Source of the DNA: Parenemella sanctibonifatiensis
GTDB lineage: Bacteria; Actinomycetota; Actinomycetes; Propionibacteriales; Propionibacteriaceae
Length of the DNA: 64,000 nt
Direction of reading: 5' to 3'
NCBI RefSeq assembly: GCF_002250565.1
Contig: NZ_NMVJ01000001.1
Coordinates: 248,001 to 312,000 of the forward strand
The notes beneath the pieces were generated by a model. It was not told the DNA's origin, ran no database searches, and saw only the letters and a program-made list of their open reading frames with translations. Numbering within the stretch: the first letter of the stretch is position 1; each line of letters starts with the position of its first letter. Shown one piece after another: positions 47,556-57,568 of the stretch. A program made the position numbers and the translations under genes.

Positions 47556-47753
47556 TCACTCCGGGTCGGGCTCGAAGATCTCCTCGATTGGCCGTCCGAA
47601 GACCGCCGACATTCGGAACGCCAACGGCAGGCTCGGATCGTAGCGCCCCCGTTCGATCGAGATGACGGTCTGGCGGCTGACATCCAGTGCTTGGGCGAGT
47701 TGCGCCTGGGTGAGACCGGCCTCGGCGCGCAGCGCGGCCAGATGGTTGCGCAT
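47556..47753 (-). CDS. small HTH (XRE/Cro-C1) transcriptional regulator
   Basis: A 65-residue single-domain HTH protein. LRAEAGLTQAQLAQALDVSRQTVISIERGRY (residues 7-37) is a complete helix-turn-helix, and the C-terminal GRPIEEIFEPD is typical of the YozG-like family that accompanies small membrane proteins. The start ATG overlaps the membrane protein's stop (TGATG). It is the last gene of the CPBP operon and probably represses that operon through the TGTCAAG palindromes at 48919-48949. Confidence 0.85.
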   Translation of the reverse strand: MRNHLAALRAEAGLTQAQLAQALDVSRQTVISIERGRYDPSLPLAFRMSAVFGRPIEEIFEPDPE

Positions 47754-48130
47754 CAGTACCTCCGCGCCACGACCAGTGAGGCGATCAGCCAACAGGCCAT
47801 GTAGACCGGCATCGCCCAGATGATCGACAGCTGCGGCAGTCCGGCCTGGCTGAACAGGCCCCAACTGAAGGTCAGCATCGAGCCACCCGCGAAACCGATC
47901 GCCAGCGATTCCACCACCTGTCGGGACTCCCGTTCGTCGGCCTCCCGGACATAGCTCCAGACCGCTCGGACGATCAGCACCAGCGAGGGCAGCACCAGCA
48001 GCATCGCGGCCGGCCGCCACGGGCTGTCGCCGAGCACCGACAGCAGCCACATCGCCAACGGGAGGGTGATGGCGTACGCCGCCATCCCGATCGCGAACCG
48101 GATCAGGTAGCGCCGGTTGGTTGCGGTCAT
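47753..48130 (-). CDS. small integral membrane protein
   Basis: A 125-residue protein with four hydrophobic helices (about 10-32, 40-58, 76-94, 98-120) separated by the charged cytoplasmic loop READERESRQ. Size and company resemble the DUF2178-like membrane proteins that pair with YozG-type HTH regulators. AAGGAGG lies 5 nt before the ATG. It lies between the CPBP protease and HTH genes. Its function is unknown; it might sense membrane state or inhibit the regulator. Confidence 0.65.
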   Translation of the reverse strand: MTATNRRYLIRFAIGMAAYAITLPLAMWLLSVLGDSPWRPAAMLLVLPSLVLIVRAVWSYVREADERESRQVVESLAIGFAGGSMLTFSWGLFSQAGLPQLSIIWAMPVYMACWLIASLVVARRY

Positions 48131-48157
48131 GGAGCCTCCTTGCTCAGGCCGTCACCG

Positions 48158-48901
48158 TCACGACAGGGCGATCAGCAGGGTCGGCAGCCCGAGCCCGACA
48201 ATGTCGACGAGGGCGTGCGCAATGATGAGCGGCATCAGCCGCTTGCGCCACCAGTAGAGCAGGCCGAAGACGATGCCGACCAGCAGGGTCGAAACGACCT
48301 TGGAGACCAGCGCCTGCGGGGAGGTGAGCGCGAAACCGATGTGCTGCAGGCCGAAGACGAGCGCCACCAGCAGCATCCCGGGCCAGCGGCCCAGCTTGGC
48401 CTCGAAACGGGGCTGCAGATAGCCGCGATAGAGCAGTTCCTCGGCGATGGCGATCGTGACTGCGGCGACGATGGCCAGGATGCCCACGGCCAGTGGCAGC
48501 CGGAGCTGCTCCTGCGAGACCGGCGGCGCGCCCTGGTAGGCAACCAGGTTGCCGATGATGGTGGCCACGAGGAAGACGACATAGAGGATGACGGCGAGCA
48601 GCAACCCCCAGCCGAGGTCGGCGAGCTTGAAGTGGAGCAGTTCACCGATCCGCTTGCCTTCCCGGGCCAGCAGCCAGCCGACGAGCGCGATGGTGAGCAG
48701 GTCGACGACAATCACGGTCGCATTGGTCCAGAAGGCGCCCTCGAGTGCGGTGGTGTCCGGCACGGCCAGCCGCACCAGGACTGGGGTGAGCAGCCCCAAC
48801 GCCAGAATCATCAGGAGCCGGGATACCAGCGCTCCGACCAAGATCGGTGTGGACGGAGGGGTCTGGCTCGTCGAATCAGCAGCCTGTGCCGTAGCGTTCA
48901 T
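48158..48901 (-). CDS. CPBP family intramembrane metalloprotease (CAAX/Abi)
   Basis: A 247-residue polytopic protein. The catalytic EExxxR motif appears as AEELLYRGYLQ near residue 150, the next metal ligand in FGLQHIGF near 182 and the last in AHALVDIVG near 230. CPBP (Abi) proteases cleave within membranes and include bacteriocin-immunity and anti-sigma-processing members. ATG 48901 lies 6 nt after -10 TTTACT with -35 TTGACA 18 nt further up, one of the clearest leaderless promoters here. It is the first gene of an operon ending in an HTH regulator. Confidence 0.88.
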   Translation of the reverse strand: MNATAQAADSTSQTPPSTPILVGALVSRLLMILALGLLTPVLVRLAVPDTTALEGAFWTNATVIVVDLLTIALVGWLLAREGKRIGELLHFKLADLGWGLLLAVILYVVFLVATIIGNLVAYQGAPPVSQEQLRLPLAVGILAIVAAVTIAIAEELLYRGYLQPRFEAKLGRWPGMLLVALVFGLQHIGFALTSPQALVSKVVSTLLVGIVFGLLYWWRKRLMPLIIAHALVDIVGLGLPTLLIALS

Positions 48902-48907
48902 GATTGA

Positions 48908-48949
48908 AGTAAAGCTCCCTTGACACTCGGATGTCAAGCTCACTTGACA
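48908..48949 (-). promoter_or_regulatory. leaderless promoter with overlapping palindromic operators
   Basis: The -10 TTTACT (48908-48913) and -35 TTGACA (48932-48937) are 18 nt apart, with the ATG 6 nt after the -10. The 18-bp palindrome TGTCAAGCTCACTTGACA (48932-48949, plus strand) covers the -35. A second arm CTTGACA at 48919-48925 faces TGTCAAG at 48932, so three half-sites are available to the operon's HTH repressor. Confidence 0.7.
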
Positions 48950-49126
48950 TGGCCTTGCTGAGTCTGAGGGGTCTGGGCCGGGGAGGATCGCCAGCGGCGG
49001 GAGGATCCAGGGTTGGGTGTGGTCGATGTCGAGGTGGCCGTCCGGCCCGTGTTGGCACCGACCCGATCCGACCCGCATTGATGCGGAACCCTCCTCGGCC
49101 CGCATCCGCCCCACGGGCGGTACAGC

Positions 49127-49132
49127 TAGGGT
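49127..49132 (+). promoter_or_regulatory. -10 hexamer for DUF4261-like gene
   Basis: TAGGGT lies 40 nt before GTG 49173. The leader carries GAGGAG at 49162-49167. The rest of 48950-49172 shows only two GGAGGATC direct repeats. Confidence 0.4.
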
Positions 49133-49172
49133 GACCCCATCGGTGCCGTGCATCCCGACTCGAGGAGATCCC

Positions 49173-50906
49173 GTGACAGGCCTGACCGCGTACGTCCTCT
49201 ACCCCGAAGCGCCCGCTGATCTCGCGCAGGCGTTCGCAGGCTCCGACGGCATCAAGCCGTCCCCCACCGGTCAGCAGGCCACCGTCTCCACCCCCTCCGA
49301 CTTTCGCGTCGAGCTGACCCTGGGCGAGCGGATCTCCAACCCCGACCTGGCCGCCGACGGGTCGCTCAGCCTGATGCACCAGCGGGTGATGCCGGTGGTC
49401 GCCGGCCACCAGGCGACGCTGAAACTGACGGCCGATCCGGAGTTGCCGCCCGCCAGCCAGATCCGGGCGCTGTGCGAGACGATCGCGATGTCCAACCCGC
49501 TCACCGACGCGGTGGTGTGGCTGCCGCAGCGACATCAGGCCACCACGCTGGTGCTGTTCGTCGGCGAGCTGTCCGAGGACCCCGCGCGGATGTACTTCTG
49601 GGTGCACGCGAGCGGCACCGCCGACGGTGGGTCGGTCGGCACCGTACGCGGCCTGGACGCGCTGGGCGCCACCAACATCCAGATCCGCCACCCCAAGGCG
49701 ACCGCCCAGGCGCTGTTCAACGCGCTCCGGGAGTACGCCAGCGGCCTGCTCCGCAAGGGCGGCCTGCCCACCGAAGGAGCCGAGGTCAGCTTCGCCGGAC
49801 AATCCTGGCTGGCGAAGGCTGATGTCGATGTCTTCACCGGTACGCCGCTGCTCGGCCTGGTCAGCCCGGACGCCGCCGAGGAGCCGGCGACTCAGGCCCC
49901 TGCGGCCGATGCTGCTGCCACCGACGCTCCTGCCGCTGACGCCCCGACCCAAGCCCCTGCCGCCGAGGTGGCGCCGGCCCCCGCAGCCGCTCCCAGCAAC
50001 GCTCCGGTGGCCGAGCCTGCGCCAACGCCCGAACCCGCCACCGAACCCGCCCCCGTCGAAGCTCCTCCCGCCGAAGCTGCGCCGGCCCCCGAGCCGGACC
50101 TCGACCCGACCGCGGCGCCCGCGCCCGATCCCACGCCGGAGCCGGTCAGCGAGCCGGAGCCTGCCGTTGCGGCGGCGCCCGGTGCTCCCGCTCTCGCTGC
50201 TCACGATCCGGCCGCGGACGGCGTCGCCTGGTATGTGCTGCTCGCCGACGTGCCGCCGACGCTGGGGCACGTCATGAACGACCTGATGCCCAACTACGCC
50301 CAGCATCTGATCGAGGAGCAGGCGACGACGGGCGAGGTGCCCTACGAGGACCAGCAAGCGGCGCTCCACCTGACGCTGCAGGGCCCGGTCCCCGAGCTGC
50401 CCGAGCATGCCGCAGCCGTACGCCTGGTGGCCCGGCCGCTCGACGGCGGCTCGCCGTCGGTGGCCAATCAGGTGCTCCTCCAGGGCGCGATCTCCTCCGA
50501 GCTCGCCAAGATCCCCGCCGCCCGCGGGATCTGGATCCCCGACCAGGAACGGTTGCTGACCGACCCGAGCGCCTTCGGCAACGGCGCCCCGATCGAATTC
50601 GCCGTGCACCAGAGCACCGGCCCCGACGGCGCCACGGTCCACTACACCCGGGGCCTGCGCCGCTTCGGCGGCAAGGACGTCTCGATCGCCGCCGCCCCCG
50701 GTGTCACTCCGCCCCAGGAGCAGCTGCTGAGCCATGCGGTCGCCACCCGCCTCGCTGCGGGTCGGGTGCCGCAGGCCGGCGAGACCGGTGAGGTCGCCAC
50801 CCGGGACCTGACCGCGACCTTCCGGGACGCCCCGGACCCGCGTACCGGCGAACCTGCCCTCGCCATCGAGCTCGGCAAGCGCAAGAAGTTCCTGGGTCTG
50901 TTCTGA
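49173..50906 (+). CDS. two-copy DUF4261-like protein with Ala/Pro-rich linker
   Basis: About 577 residues. An N-terminal unit (TAYVLYPEAP opening; RMYFWVHASG; VRGLDALGATNIQIRHP) and a C-terminal unit (WYVLLADVPP opening; YTRGLRRFGGKDVSIAAAP) resemble each other. Both contain the 'xTxGLxxFGxxEIEI' segment typical of DUF4261. They are joined by about 120 residues rich in Ala, Pro and Glu (near 235-350). There is no signal peptide or helix, so it is cytoplasmic. DUF4261 has no known function. The start is GTG 49173 after GAGGAG. It is monocistronic. Confidence 0.6.
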   Translation: MTGLTAYVLYPEAPADLAQAFAGSDGIKPSPTGQQATVSTPSDFRVELTLGERISNPDLAADGSLSLMHQRVMPVVAGHQATLKLTADPELPPASQIRALCETIAMSNPLTDAVVWLPQRHQATTLVLFVGELSEDPARMYFWVHASGTADGGSVGTVRGLDALGATNIQIRHPKATAQALFNALREYASGLLRKGGLPTEGAEVSFAGQSWLAKADVDVFTGTPLLGLVSPDAAEEPATQAPAADAAATDAPAADAPTQAPAAEVAPAPAAAPSNAPVAEPAPTPEPATEPAPVEAPPAEAAPAPEPDLDPTAAPAPDPTPEPVSEPEPAVAAAPGAPALAAHDPAADGVAWYVLLADVPPTLGHVMNDLMPNYAQHLIEEQATTGEVPYEDQQAALHLTLQGPVPELPEHAAAVRLVARPLDGGSPSVANQVLLQGAISSELAKIPAARGIWIPDQERLLTDPSAFGNGAPIEFAVHQSTGPDGATVHYTRGLRRFGGKDVSIAAAPGVTPPQEQLLSHAVATRLAAGRVPQAGETGEVATRDLTATFRDAPDPRTGEPALAIELGKRKKFLGLF

Positions 50907-50960
50907 GGTGCGCCTGTTCTGAGGTACGCCGGTCCGCAGCGTCGGATTCGGCGCCCAGAG

Positions 50961-51779
50961 TCAGCTTGCGAGGAAGTCCAGCAGCGCGGCGTTGACCTCG
51001 CCGGCGTGGCTGGCCGTCAGCCCGTGCGGGGCGCCTTCGATGACCACCAGTCGGCTGCCGGGGATGTGCTCGTGAGCCAGCTGGGCGCTGACCTCCAGCG
51101 GCACGATGGCATCGGCATCGCCGTGGACGATCAGCGTCGGCAGGCTGAACGCAGCCAAGTCACGCCTGAAGTCGGTGCGGGAGAACGAGGCGACGCACTC
51201 CACCATCGCGGTGAGGTCAGCCTCGGCCGCCCAACTGAGCAGCAGTTGCCGGGTGGTCTCGTCGACCGCCACCTCGTCATCGACGCCATAGAAGGTGCGC
51301 GAGAAGTCCTCCATGAAGCCAGCGCGGTCAGCCCGTACGCCGTCTTGCATGCCGGCGATGGCCTCGTCATCCATCGGGCCGGTCGGGTTGTCCTCGCTGT
51401 GGTGCAGGCAGGGCGGCACCGCGCCGAGCAGGACGGCCTTGGCCACCCGCCCCATGCCGTGCCGGGAGAGGTAGCGAGCCACTTCCCCGCCCCCCATCGA
51501 GAAGCCGACCAAGGTCGCCCGCTCGACGTCGTACGCCTGCAGCACCTGCGCCAGATCATCGGCGAGGGTGTCGTAGTCGTAGCCCGAGCCGTCCGGATTC
51601 AGCCCCGGCTTCTCGGACCGGCCAAAGCCGCGCCGGTCATAGCTGATGACCCGATGCCCGGCGGCTGCCAGTGCGGCTCGCTGTGGCGTCCACATCTCGG
51701 CGCTCGCCGGCCAGCCGTGGATGAGGACGACCGGGGAGCCGTCGCGCGGGCCTTCTTCGATCACGTGCAGGTCGGTCAT
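50961..51779 (-). CDS. alpha/beta hydrolase (non-haem chloroperoxidase/esterase-like)
   Basis: A 272-residue alpha/beta-hydrolase. The oxyanion region VLIHGWPASAEMW is near residue 18, the nucleophile elbow GFSMGGGEVARY near 93 (serine), the acid aspartate in VHGDADAIVP near 220 and the histidine in GAPHGLTASH near 252. It matches the chloroperoxidase-F/arylesterase subgroup, whose in vivo substrates are esters or lactones. GGAGG lies four bases before the ATG. No pathway context was seen. Confidence 0.88.
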   Translation of the reverse strand: MTDLHVIEEGPRDGSPVVLIHGWPASAEMWTPQRAALAAAGHRVISYDRRGFGRSEKPGLNPDGSGYDYDTLADDLAQVLQAYDVERATLVGFSMGGGEVARYLSRHGMGRVAKAVLLGAVPPCLHHSEDNPTGPMDDEAIAGMQDGVRADRAGFMEDFSRTFYGVDDEVAVDETTRQLLLSWAAEADLTAMVECVASFSRTDFRRDLAAFSLPTLIVHGDADAIVPLEVSAQLAHEHIPGSRLVVIEGAPHGLTASHAGEVNAALLDFLAS

Positions 51780-51829
51780 GGTGCCTCCGTTTCTTGGGAT
51801 GTCAGGCGTGCCGGTGCAGGGCTCCTGCG

Positions 51830-53623
51830 TCAGGAATCCTGGGCGATCGGCGCGAAGGAGGGCCCATTCGTGGCGAGGCTCTCGTCCAGCTTGGTGAACA
51901 GTGGCGCCGGCTTGGACAGCGGCGTACCGGGCACGATCGGACGTGATTCCCAGACCGCCTGCTCGCTGGCGTAGTCACCCATCAGCACCGGATAGGGGGC
52001 GTTGCCCGGCTCGGTGACCTCGCGCATCTCCGGCTGCGCCGCCCAGACGCCGCGCCCGCCGAGTGCCTCGAAGACGAGCTGCGCCGAATGCGGCAGGAAG
52101 GGAGTCAGCATGGTGTTGACGTCGCTGACCACCTGCAGTGCGGTGTGCAGCACCGTGTCGCGACGGGCCGGATCGTCCTTCAGCTTCCATGGCTCGGTGT
52201 CGGAGATGTAGCGGTTGGCCGCCTGAACAATCTTCATCGCCTCGGTGATGGCGTTTTTGATCCGGTTCTTGCGCAACGACGCACCCACAGTGTCGAAACC
52301 GGACTTGGCCAGCGTCAGCAGCTCTTGGTCCTTCTCGGTGAGGGTGCCGGGCGCCGGGATCGCGCCGATGTTCTTGTGCGCCATCGACAGCGATCGGTTG
52401 ACCAAGTTGCCCCACTCGTTGACCAGCTCAGTGTTGTTGCGGCGCAGGAACTCGTCCCAGGTGAAGTCGGTGTCGTTGTTCTCCGGGCCGGCCACGGCGA
52501 TGAAGTAGCGCAGCGGGTCCGGGCCGAACTCCTCAAGGAAGTCCCGGACGTAGATGACCCGGTTGCGGGAGCTGGAGAATTTCGAGCCGCTCATCGTCAG
52601 GAACTCACTCGACACGACCTCGTTGGGGAGGTTCAGCTCGCCGAAGGGACCCGGCGCACCTCCCTTGTCGCCTTGGCCGTTGTGACCGAGCAGGATGCCG
52701 GGCCAGATGACCGAGTGGAAGGTGATGTTGTCCTTGCCCATGAAGTAGTAACCCAGCGCCTCGGGGTCGGTCCACCACTTCTTCCAGGCCTCCGGATCAC
52801 CGGTCCGACGGGCCCACTCGACCGAGGCGGACAGATAGCCGCAGACCGCGTCGAACCAGACGTAGATCCGCTTCATCGGCTGGTCCTGCCAGTCGGGCAG
52901 CGGGATCGTGACGCCCCAGTCGATGTCGCGGGTGATGGCGCGTGGCTGCAACTCCTGGAGCAGGTTGCGGGAGAAGTTGAGGACGTTGGGACGCCAGTCC
53001 TCGCGGGTGTCCAGCCAGCTGCCCAGCGCCTCGGCAAGGGCGGGCAGGTCGAGGAAGAGGTGCTCGGTGGTGACGAACTTCGGGGCCTCGCCGTTGATGG
53101 CCGAGCGCGGGTTGATCAGGTCGATCGGGTCGAGCTGTTTGCCGCAGTTGTCGCACTGGTCGCCGCGGGCGGAGTCGTACTTGCAGTTGGGGCAGGTGCC
53201 CTCGATGTAGCGGTCCGGCAGCGTACGCCCGGTGCTCGGGCTGATGGCGCCCTCGGTCTCCTTGGCGACCAGGTAGCCGTTCTCGTACAGCGCGGTCACC
53301 ATCTGCTGGACCACCTCGGCGTGGTTGCGGGTGGTGGTGCGGGTGTAGAGGTCGTAGGACAGGCCCAGTCCCTGCATGTCCTCGGCAATGATGCGGTGGT
53401 ACTTGTCGGCGCATTCGCGCGGCGTGATGCCTTCGGACTCGGCCTTCACCTGGATCGCGGTGCCGTGTTCGTCGGTGCCCGACACCATCAGGACGTCGTG
53501 CCCGGCCATGCGCATGTACCGCGCAAAGACGTCGGAGGGGACACCGAAACCGGACACATGTCCGATGTGACGGGGGCCGTTGGCATAGGGCCAGGCGACT
53601 GCTGCCAGCACGCGATCACTCAT
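51830..53623 (-). CDS. metG: methionine--tRNA ligase
   Basis: A 597-residue class I synthetase. The HIGH motif is PRHIGHV (near residue 18), a zinc knuckle with two CxxC pairs is [18 protein letters not shown] near 138-156, and the KMSKS loop is SGSKFSSSR near 340, the actinobacterial variant. The C-terminal helical anticodon-binding domain is present but no Trbp111-like tail. ATG 53623 lies 7 nt after TAGGGT; longer upstream frames only mirror the divergent glycosyltransferase. Confidence 0.96.
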   Translation of the reverse strand: MSDRVLAAVAWPYANGPRHIGHVSGFGVPSDVFARYMRMAGHDVLMVSGTDEHGTAIQVKAESEGITPRECADKYHRIIAEDMQGLGLSYDLYTRTTTRNHAEVVQQMVTALYENGYLVAKETEGAISPSTGRTLPDRYIEGTCPNCKYDSARGDQCDNCGKQLDPIDLINPRSAINGEAPKFVTTEHLFLDLPALAEALGSWLDTREDWRPNVLNFSRNLLQELQPRAITRDIDWGVTIPLPDWQDQPMKRIYVWFDAVCGYLSASVEWARRTGDPEAWKKWWTDPEALGYYFMGKDNITFHSVIWPGILLGHNGQGDKGGAPGPFGELNLPNEVVSSEFLTMSGSKFSSSRNRVIYVRDFLEEFGPDPLRYFIAVAGPENNDTDFTWDEFLRRNNTELVNEWGNLVNRSLSMAHKNIGAIPAPGTLTEKDQELLTLAKSGFDTVGASLRKNRIKNAITEAMKIVQAANRYISDTEPWKLKDDPARRDTVLHTALQVVSDVNTMLTPFLPHSAQLVFEALGGRGVWAAQPEMREVTEPGNAPYPVLMGDYASEQAVWESRPIVPGTPLSKPAPLFTKLDESLATNGPSFAPIAQDS

Positions 53624-53630
53624 GTTTGCC

Positions 53631-53636
53631 ACCCTA
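53631..53636 (-). promoter_or_regulatory. -10 hexamer of leaderless metG promoter
   Basis: TAGGGT on the minus strand, 7 nt before ATG 53623. Confidence 0.5.
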
Positions 53637-53692
53637 TCGCCCTCAGCCGGTGCACTCTCGCGCCCGCCGCAGCCCTTCCTCGGGGAAGACCA

Positions 53693-53698
53693 TAGAAT
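53693..53698 (+). promoter_or_regulatory. -10 hexamer of GT4 gene
   Basis: TAGAAT. The expected start of transcription is near 53705, giving a 21-nt leader to ATG 53726. Confidence 0.45.
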
Positions 53699-53725
53699 CG
53701 ACAGTCCCCGACTCCGAGAGTGCTC

Positions 53726-54841
53726 ATGACTGCCCCGACCGACACCCGCGGCCGCCCGCTGCGCGTCATCTTCGACCTGCGCTGGACCGCCGATGACATC
53801 GCCGGCATCTCCCGTTTCAGCGTGGAACTGGCCAAGGCCCTGGCCGCGCGCCCCGAGGTGGAGCTGATGGTGTTGGTGTGTCGCGACGACCAGACCGACC
53901 TGGTGCCCGGGGTGGCGCAGTTGCGGGTCCACGATCCACGGGACCCGGGCCAGGCCCTGGCTGAGGCCCGGCTGCCGAGGCTGCTGAACCAACTGGAGCC
54001 TGATGTGGTCTATTGCCCGGTCTTCTACATGGGTTCGTGGGGAAGGCGCTATCAGGCGATCTTCACGATCCACGACATGATCCCCTTCCACTTCCCCAAG
54101 CCGCCCTCGGACCTGTCGTTGGGTGCGCGGATCGGCTGGCGGGCCCTGTACGCCACCACCCTCCCGATGCGATGGATGTTGCGGCAGGCCGATCGGGTGG
54201 CAACGGTGAGCCAGACCGCTCGGGCCGAGATCGAGGGGCGCTTGGTTTCCGGCGACCTGGCCGTCATTCCCAACGGGGTGGAGCAGTTGGAACCTGCGCC
54301 ACCGGCTGACCACAGCGGGTCGGACGACATCGTCTACATGGGTGTCTTCTCCCAGCACAAGAACGTCGAGACCCTGATCCGGGCGCTGCCGCAGCTGGCG
54401 CGGGTGCGGCTGCGGTTGCTGTCCAGGATCGATCCGGGCCGCCGCGCAGAACTCACCGCGGTTGCGCACGAGGCCGGCGTCGGTGACCGGATCATCTTCC
54501 ACGACGGCGTCTCCGACCAGGAGTACGCCGACCTGCTGGCGCAGGCCCGGTGCCTGGTGACGGCATCCCGGCTGGAAGGTTTCGGCCTGCCGATCGTCGA
54601 AGCCCAACAACGCGGCGTACCGGTGGTTTGCAGCGACATCCCGATCTTTCACGAGGTCACCGGCGAGGTTGCCACCTTCTTCGATCCTTCCGACCCGGCC
54701 GACTGCGCCCGCGCCATCGACGAGGCGGCCGATCCGGAGCTGAGCCTGCGCCACAGCACCGACGGGCTGGCCAACGCCGCCCGCTACACCTGGCCCCGAG
54801 CCGCCGAAGCCGCGTTGGAGCTCTTCCGGGCTGCAATCTGA
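53726..54841 (+). CDS. glycosyltransferase family 4 protein
   Basis: A 371-residue GT-B enzyme. The N-terminal Rossmann half ([32 protein letters not shown]) joins a C-terminal half with [18 protein letters not shown] and the donor-binding motif [21 protein letters not shown] near 285-305. It probably adds mannose or another hexose to a lipid or polysaccharide acceptor. The start is ATG 53726; a GTG six bases earlier is less likely. It is divergent from metG and converges with the APH-fold gene. Confidence 0.9.
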   Translation: MTAPTDTRGRPLRVIFDLRWTADDIAGISRFSVELAKALAARPEVELMVLVCRDDQTDLVPGVAQLRVHDPRDPGQALAEARLPRLLNQLEPDVVYCPVFYMGSWGRRYQAIFTIHDMIPFHFPKPPSDLSLGARIGWRALYATTLPMRWMLRQADRVATVSQTARAEIEGRLVSGDLAVIPNGVEQLEPAPPADHSGSDDIVYMGVFSQHKNVETLIRALPQLARVRLRLLSRIDPGRRAELTAVAHEAGVGDRIIFHDGVSDQEYADLLAQARCLVTASRLEGFGLPIVEAQQRGVPVVCSDIPIFHEVTGEVATFFDPSDPADCARAIDEAADPELSLRHSTDGLANAARYTWPRAAEAALELFRAAI

Positions 54842-54854
54842 GAGCGTGCGCCCG

Positions 54855-56081
54855 TCAGACGACTTGGCGCACCAAGGCTTCGGCGGCGTTGACGATCTGG
54901 GCGGTCTGGTTCTGCCAGTCCGGCTCCTGACCCCGGAACGGGCCCGTCGACAGTGAGATCACCACCGCGGCGGCACGGAGCCGGAGCTCGGTCGGATCGA
55001 CCCGTTCGTCGAACACCGGCACCCAGGTGCGCAGCAGGTGCTGCACCCGGGAAGCCTGCTCGGCGTTCATCCGCTGCACCGTCGACAGGTGCGCGATCAG
55101 ACAGGCCAAATCATCGGCCCGGCGCCCCGGCCCGACCGTGTCCACGTCCAGCAACCCCACGATCCGACCACCGGCAGTGAAGACCTGTCCCTCGTGGAAG
55201 TCACCGTGGGTGGGTTCGTTGCCGGGCGGGATCAGCCGCAGCCCATCAGAGATCTGGTCCACCATCCAGTGCAGCTGGCGTTCCAGCTGCGGCATCGCCT
55301 GGATCACCATCTCGGCGTAGTGGGCCACCGCGTCGGTCCAGGGTGGCCGGCGTTCCAACCCCGCCACCGCCGGCGGCATGGCATCCAGCACCCCGATCAG
55401 CTGCTCAGCGGTGCACGGCGGCGTCGGATCAAAGATGGACCGCGCCAGCACGCGGCCCGGCAGTTCGCGCATGATCAACAGGTAGTCCGAGGTGGTCGCC
55501 GCCAACGTGGGCGCCGGGATCCCGGCAGCCAGCAACAGTTCGTGGCGCTGCACGACCTCGTGGAACTGGCGCCGCCGCAACACCTTCACGAAGACCGTGG
55601 TCCGATACTTCGGGACGCTCACCCGCAGCACCGCTCGGCGCCGGGGCCGATAGCCGATCATCTCCAGTTCGACGTCCTCGGGCACCACGGGCCCCGGCAT
55701 CACCCGGTGCCGGTTGAGGGTGGCCGTCATGTCCTCCACGTAGGTGGCCCGTGGCAACCCCGGCAGGTCGGGGTCCTTGGGATAGAGCCAGACCGCGACC
55801 TCGCGGTCACCGTCGGCGAAGATCTCGGCACGGTCGTCGTTGCGGCCGCGCCCCTGCGCGCGGGCCGACACCCCGAGCAGTTCGTCGCGGCGCCCGAACT
55901 TCCAGTCGACCACCGCCGAATAGGTGGCCGTGGTCGAGTGCTGCGGATTGGCATCCACGTGGTCCAGGCTCCACGTCACCAAGGTGCCGCCGGCATGCTC
56001 GACCGCGGCGCGCAGCAGTTCCCCCACGCCCTCACCGGTCAGCAGCTGCGAACCATCCGGATCGGTGTGTCCGAGGCTCAT
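54855..56081 (-). CDS. APH-fold phosphotransferase family protein
   Basis: A 408-residue protein. A roughly 150-residue N-terminal domain rich in charged beta segments precedes a kinase-like fold with TVFVKVLRR (lysine near 185), the catalytic HGDFHEGQV near 305-313 and the metal aspartate in [11 protein letters not shown] near 325. It is related to aminoglycoside/choline kinases, and the substrate is unknown. The ATG overlaps the stop of the CNNM-type gene (ATGA), so the two are co-translated. The pairing gives no obvious functional clue. Confidence 0.75.
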   Translation of the reverse strand: MSLGHTDPDGSQLLTGEGVGELLRAAVEHAGGTLVTWSLDHVDANPQHSTTATYSAVVDWKFGRRDELLGVSARAQGRGRNDDRAEIFADGDREVAVWLYPKDPDLPGLPRATYVEDMTATLNRHRVMPGPVVPEDVELEMIGYRPRRRAVLRVSVPKYRTTVFVKVLRRRQFHEVVQRHELLLAAGIPAPTLAATTSDYLLIMRELPGRVLARSIFDPTPPCTAEQLIGVLDAMPPAVAGLERRPPWTDAVAHYAEMVIQAMPQLERQLHWMVDQISDGLRLIPPGNEPTHGDFHEGQVFTAGGRIVGLLDVDTVGPGRRADDLACLIAHLSTVQRMNAEQASRVQHLLRTWVPVFDERVDPTELRLRAAAVVISLSTGPFRGQEPDWQNQTAQIVNAAEALVRQVV

Positions 56082-57418
56082 TCCTCACCCTCCGGAAGTA
56101 CCTCCCCGAGCCGGGTCACAGCCACTTGGTCGGCGCGCCGGCCGTCCAACTCAATGATCTCGAAGCCAAACCGGTTCGGCTGTCCCTGCTCGGGGTCGAC
56201 GGGCGCCAGTACCGACTCGGTACGCTGCCCCACCGCCGGCAGTTGTCCGGTCTGCGCCATGATCCAGCCGGCGACCGTGTCATAGGGGCCCTCGGGCAGC
56301 AGATAGCCGCAACGCTCGGCCCACTCCTCCAGCGTCATCAGGCCCTCGACGGTGAACTCGTCATCCAGCAGCGGGGTCTGGTGGTCAGTGGCGTCGGTGT
56401 CGTACTCATCGGTGATGTCGCCGACCAACTCCTCCACCAGGTCCTCCATCGTCACGATGCCGGCGGTGCCGCCGTACTCGTCGCGAACGATCGCCAGGTG
56501 GGCCGATTCGCGGCGCATCGTCGACAGGGCATGCAGCACCTTGACGCTGTCGGGCAGCGAGACCACCGGGCGTACCAGCTCGGCCACCGTCATCGCGGTG
56601 GACTGACCGACCTTCGGGTTGAACAGGTCGCGTACGTGGACGAAACCAATCACGTCGTCGCTGGAGTCCCGGGTCACCGGATAGCGCGAGTGGGGTGCGT
56701 TGTAGACCTCGGCGGCGGCGGTTCGGGCCGGCAGGTCACCGGGCAGGAAGTCGACCTCAGTACGCGGCACCATCACCTCCCGCAGGCTCCGAACGCCAGC
56801 GGCGAAGACGTCATCCATGATCTGACGTTCTTCCTCGCCCAGTGTCTGGGAACCGTGCACCATCGCGCGCAGTTCCTCGTCTGAGACCTCTTCCTTGGCG
56901 GCATTCGGGTCGCCGCCCAGCAGGCGTACCAACACATTGGTCGACACTCCCAGGAACCAGATCACCGGGCGCAGCACCCGGGAGATCCCGTCGATCAGCG
57001 GCCCCAGCACAAGTGCGAAACCTTCGGCCCGCTGCATCGCGAGCCGCTTGGCGGTCAACTCACCGATGACGATCGAGAAATAGGAGATGACGATCGTGAT
57101 GATGACCAGGGTGATCGTCCCGGCTGGCCCCTCCGGTACGCCGAGCTGGATCAGGTAGGGGGTGAAGTAGGGAGCCAGGGTGGCACCACCGAAGGAGGCC
57201 GACAGGAAGCCCGACAGCGTCACACCGACCTGCACCGAGGACAGGAACAGGTTGGGGTCGGCCGTGATCCGGGCCACGGCCTTGCCGCGCTTGCCTTTGC
57301 CGGACAGTTGCTTCACCTGGGAGTCACGCAGCGACACCAGCGCCATCTCAGCGGCAGCAAAGACACCACCGATCACGACGAACACCAGGATCAGCGCAAT
57401 GTTGAGCCACAGCGACAT
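56078..57418 (-). CDS. hemolysin/CNNM family protein (DUF21-CBS-CorC_HlyC)
   Basis: A 446-residue protein. The DUF21 domain has three to four membrane helices ([33 protein letters not shown] opening, the [18 protein letters not shown] block and [12 protein letters not shown]), followed by two CBS repeats ([38 protein letters not shown]) and a C-terminal CorC_HlyC domain. The family mediates Mg2+/Na+ exchange. ATG 57418 has GGAGGG just upstream. It is operonic with the APH-fold gene. Confidence 0.92.
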   Translation of the reverse strand: MSLWLNIALILVFVVIGGVFAAAEMALVSLRDSQVKQLSGKGKRGKAVARITADPNLFLSSVQVGVTLSGFLSASFGGATLAPYFTPYLIQLGVPEGPAGTITLVIITIVISYFSIVIGELTAKRLAMQRAEGFALVLGPLIDGISRVLRPVIWFLGVSTNVLVRLLGGDPNAAKEEVSDEELRAMVHGSQTLGEEERQIMDDVFAAGVRSLREVMVPRTEVDFLPGDLPARTAAAEVYNAPHSRYPVTRDSSDDVIGFVHVRDLFNPKVGQSTAMTVAELVRPVVSLPDSVKVLHALSTMRRESAHLAIVRDEYGGTAGIVTMEDLVEELVGDITDEYDTDATDHQTPLLDDEFTVEGLMTLEEWAERCGYLLPEGPYDTVAGWIMAQTGQLPAVGQRTESVLAPVDPEQGQPNRFGFEIIELDGRRADQVAVTRLGEVLPEGEE

Positions 57419-57556
57419 CAGGCCCTCCGCCCCATGCCACTCGAGCAGAAGGCCTGGCCAGGCAGGGCCACCACAGGTTGGTTCACAGGCACAGCCTAAT
57501 GGCGCGAGCCCCACCCTGCCCATCGAACGGATGAGCCAACCGCTGGCCCGACATGC

Positions 57557-57562
57557 AAGGAT
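57557..57562 (+). promoter_or_regulatory. -10-like hexamer of leaderless UGD gene
   Basis: AAGGAT with 6 nt to GTG 57569. The match is weaker than at other sites. Confidence 0.35.
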
Positions 57563-57568
57563 GCACGC

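Noticed and set aside
53624-54754. A 377-codon N-terminal extension of methionyl-tRNA synthetase
   Set aside because: It is antisense to the GT4 gene. MetG normally begins just before its HIGH motif, and TAGGGT lies 7 nt before ATG 53623.
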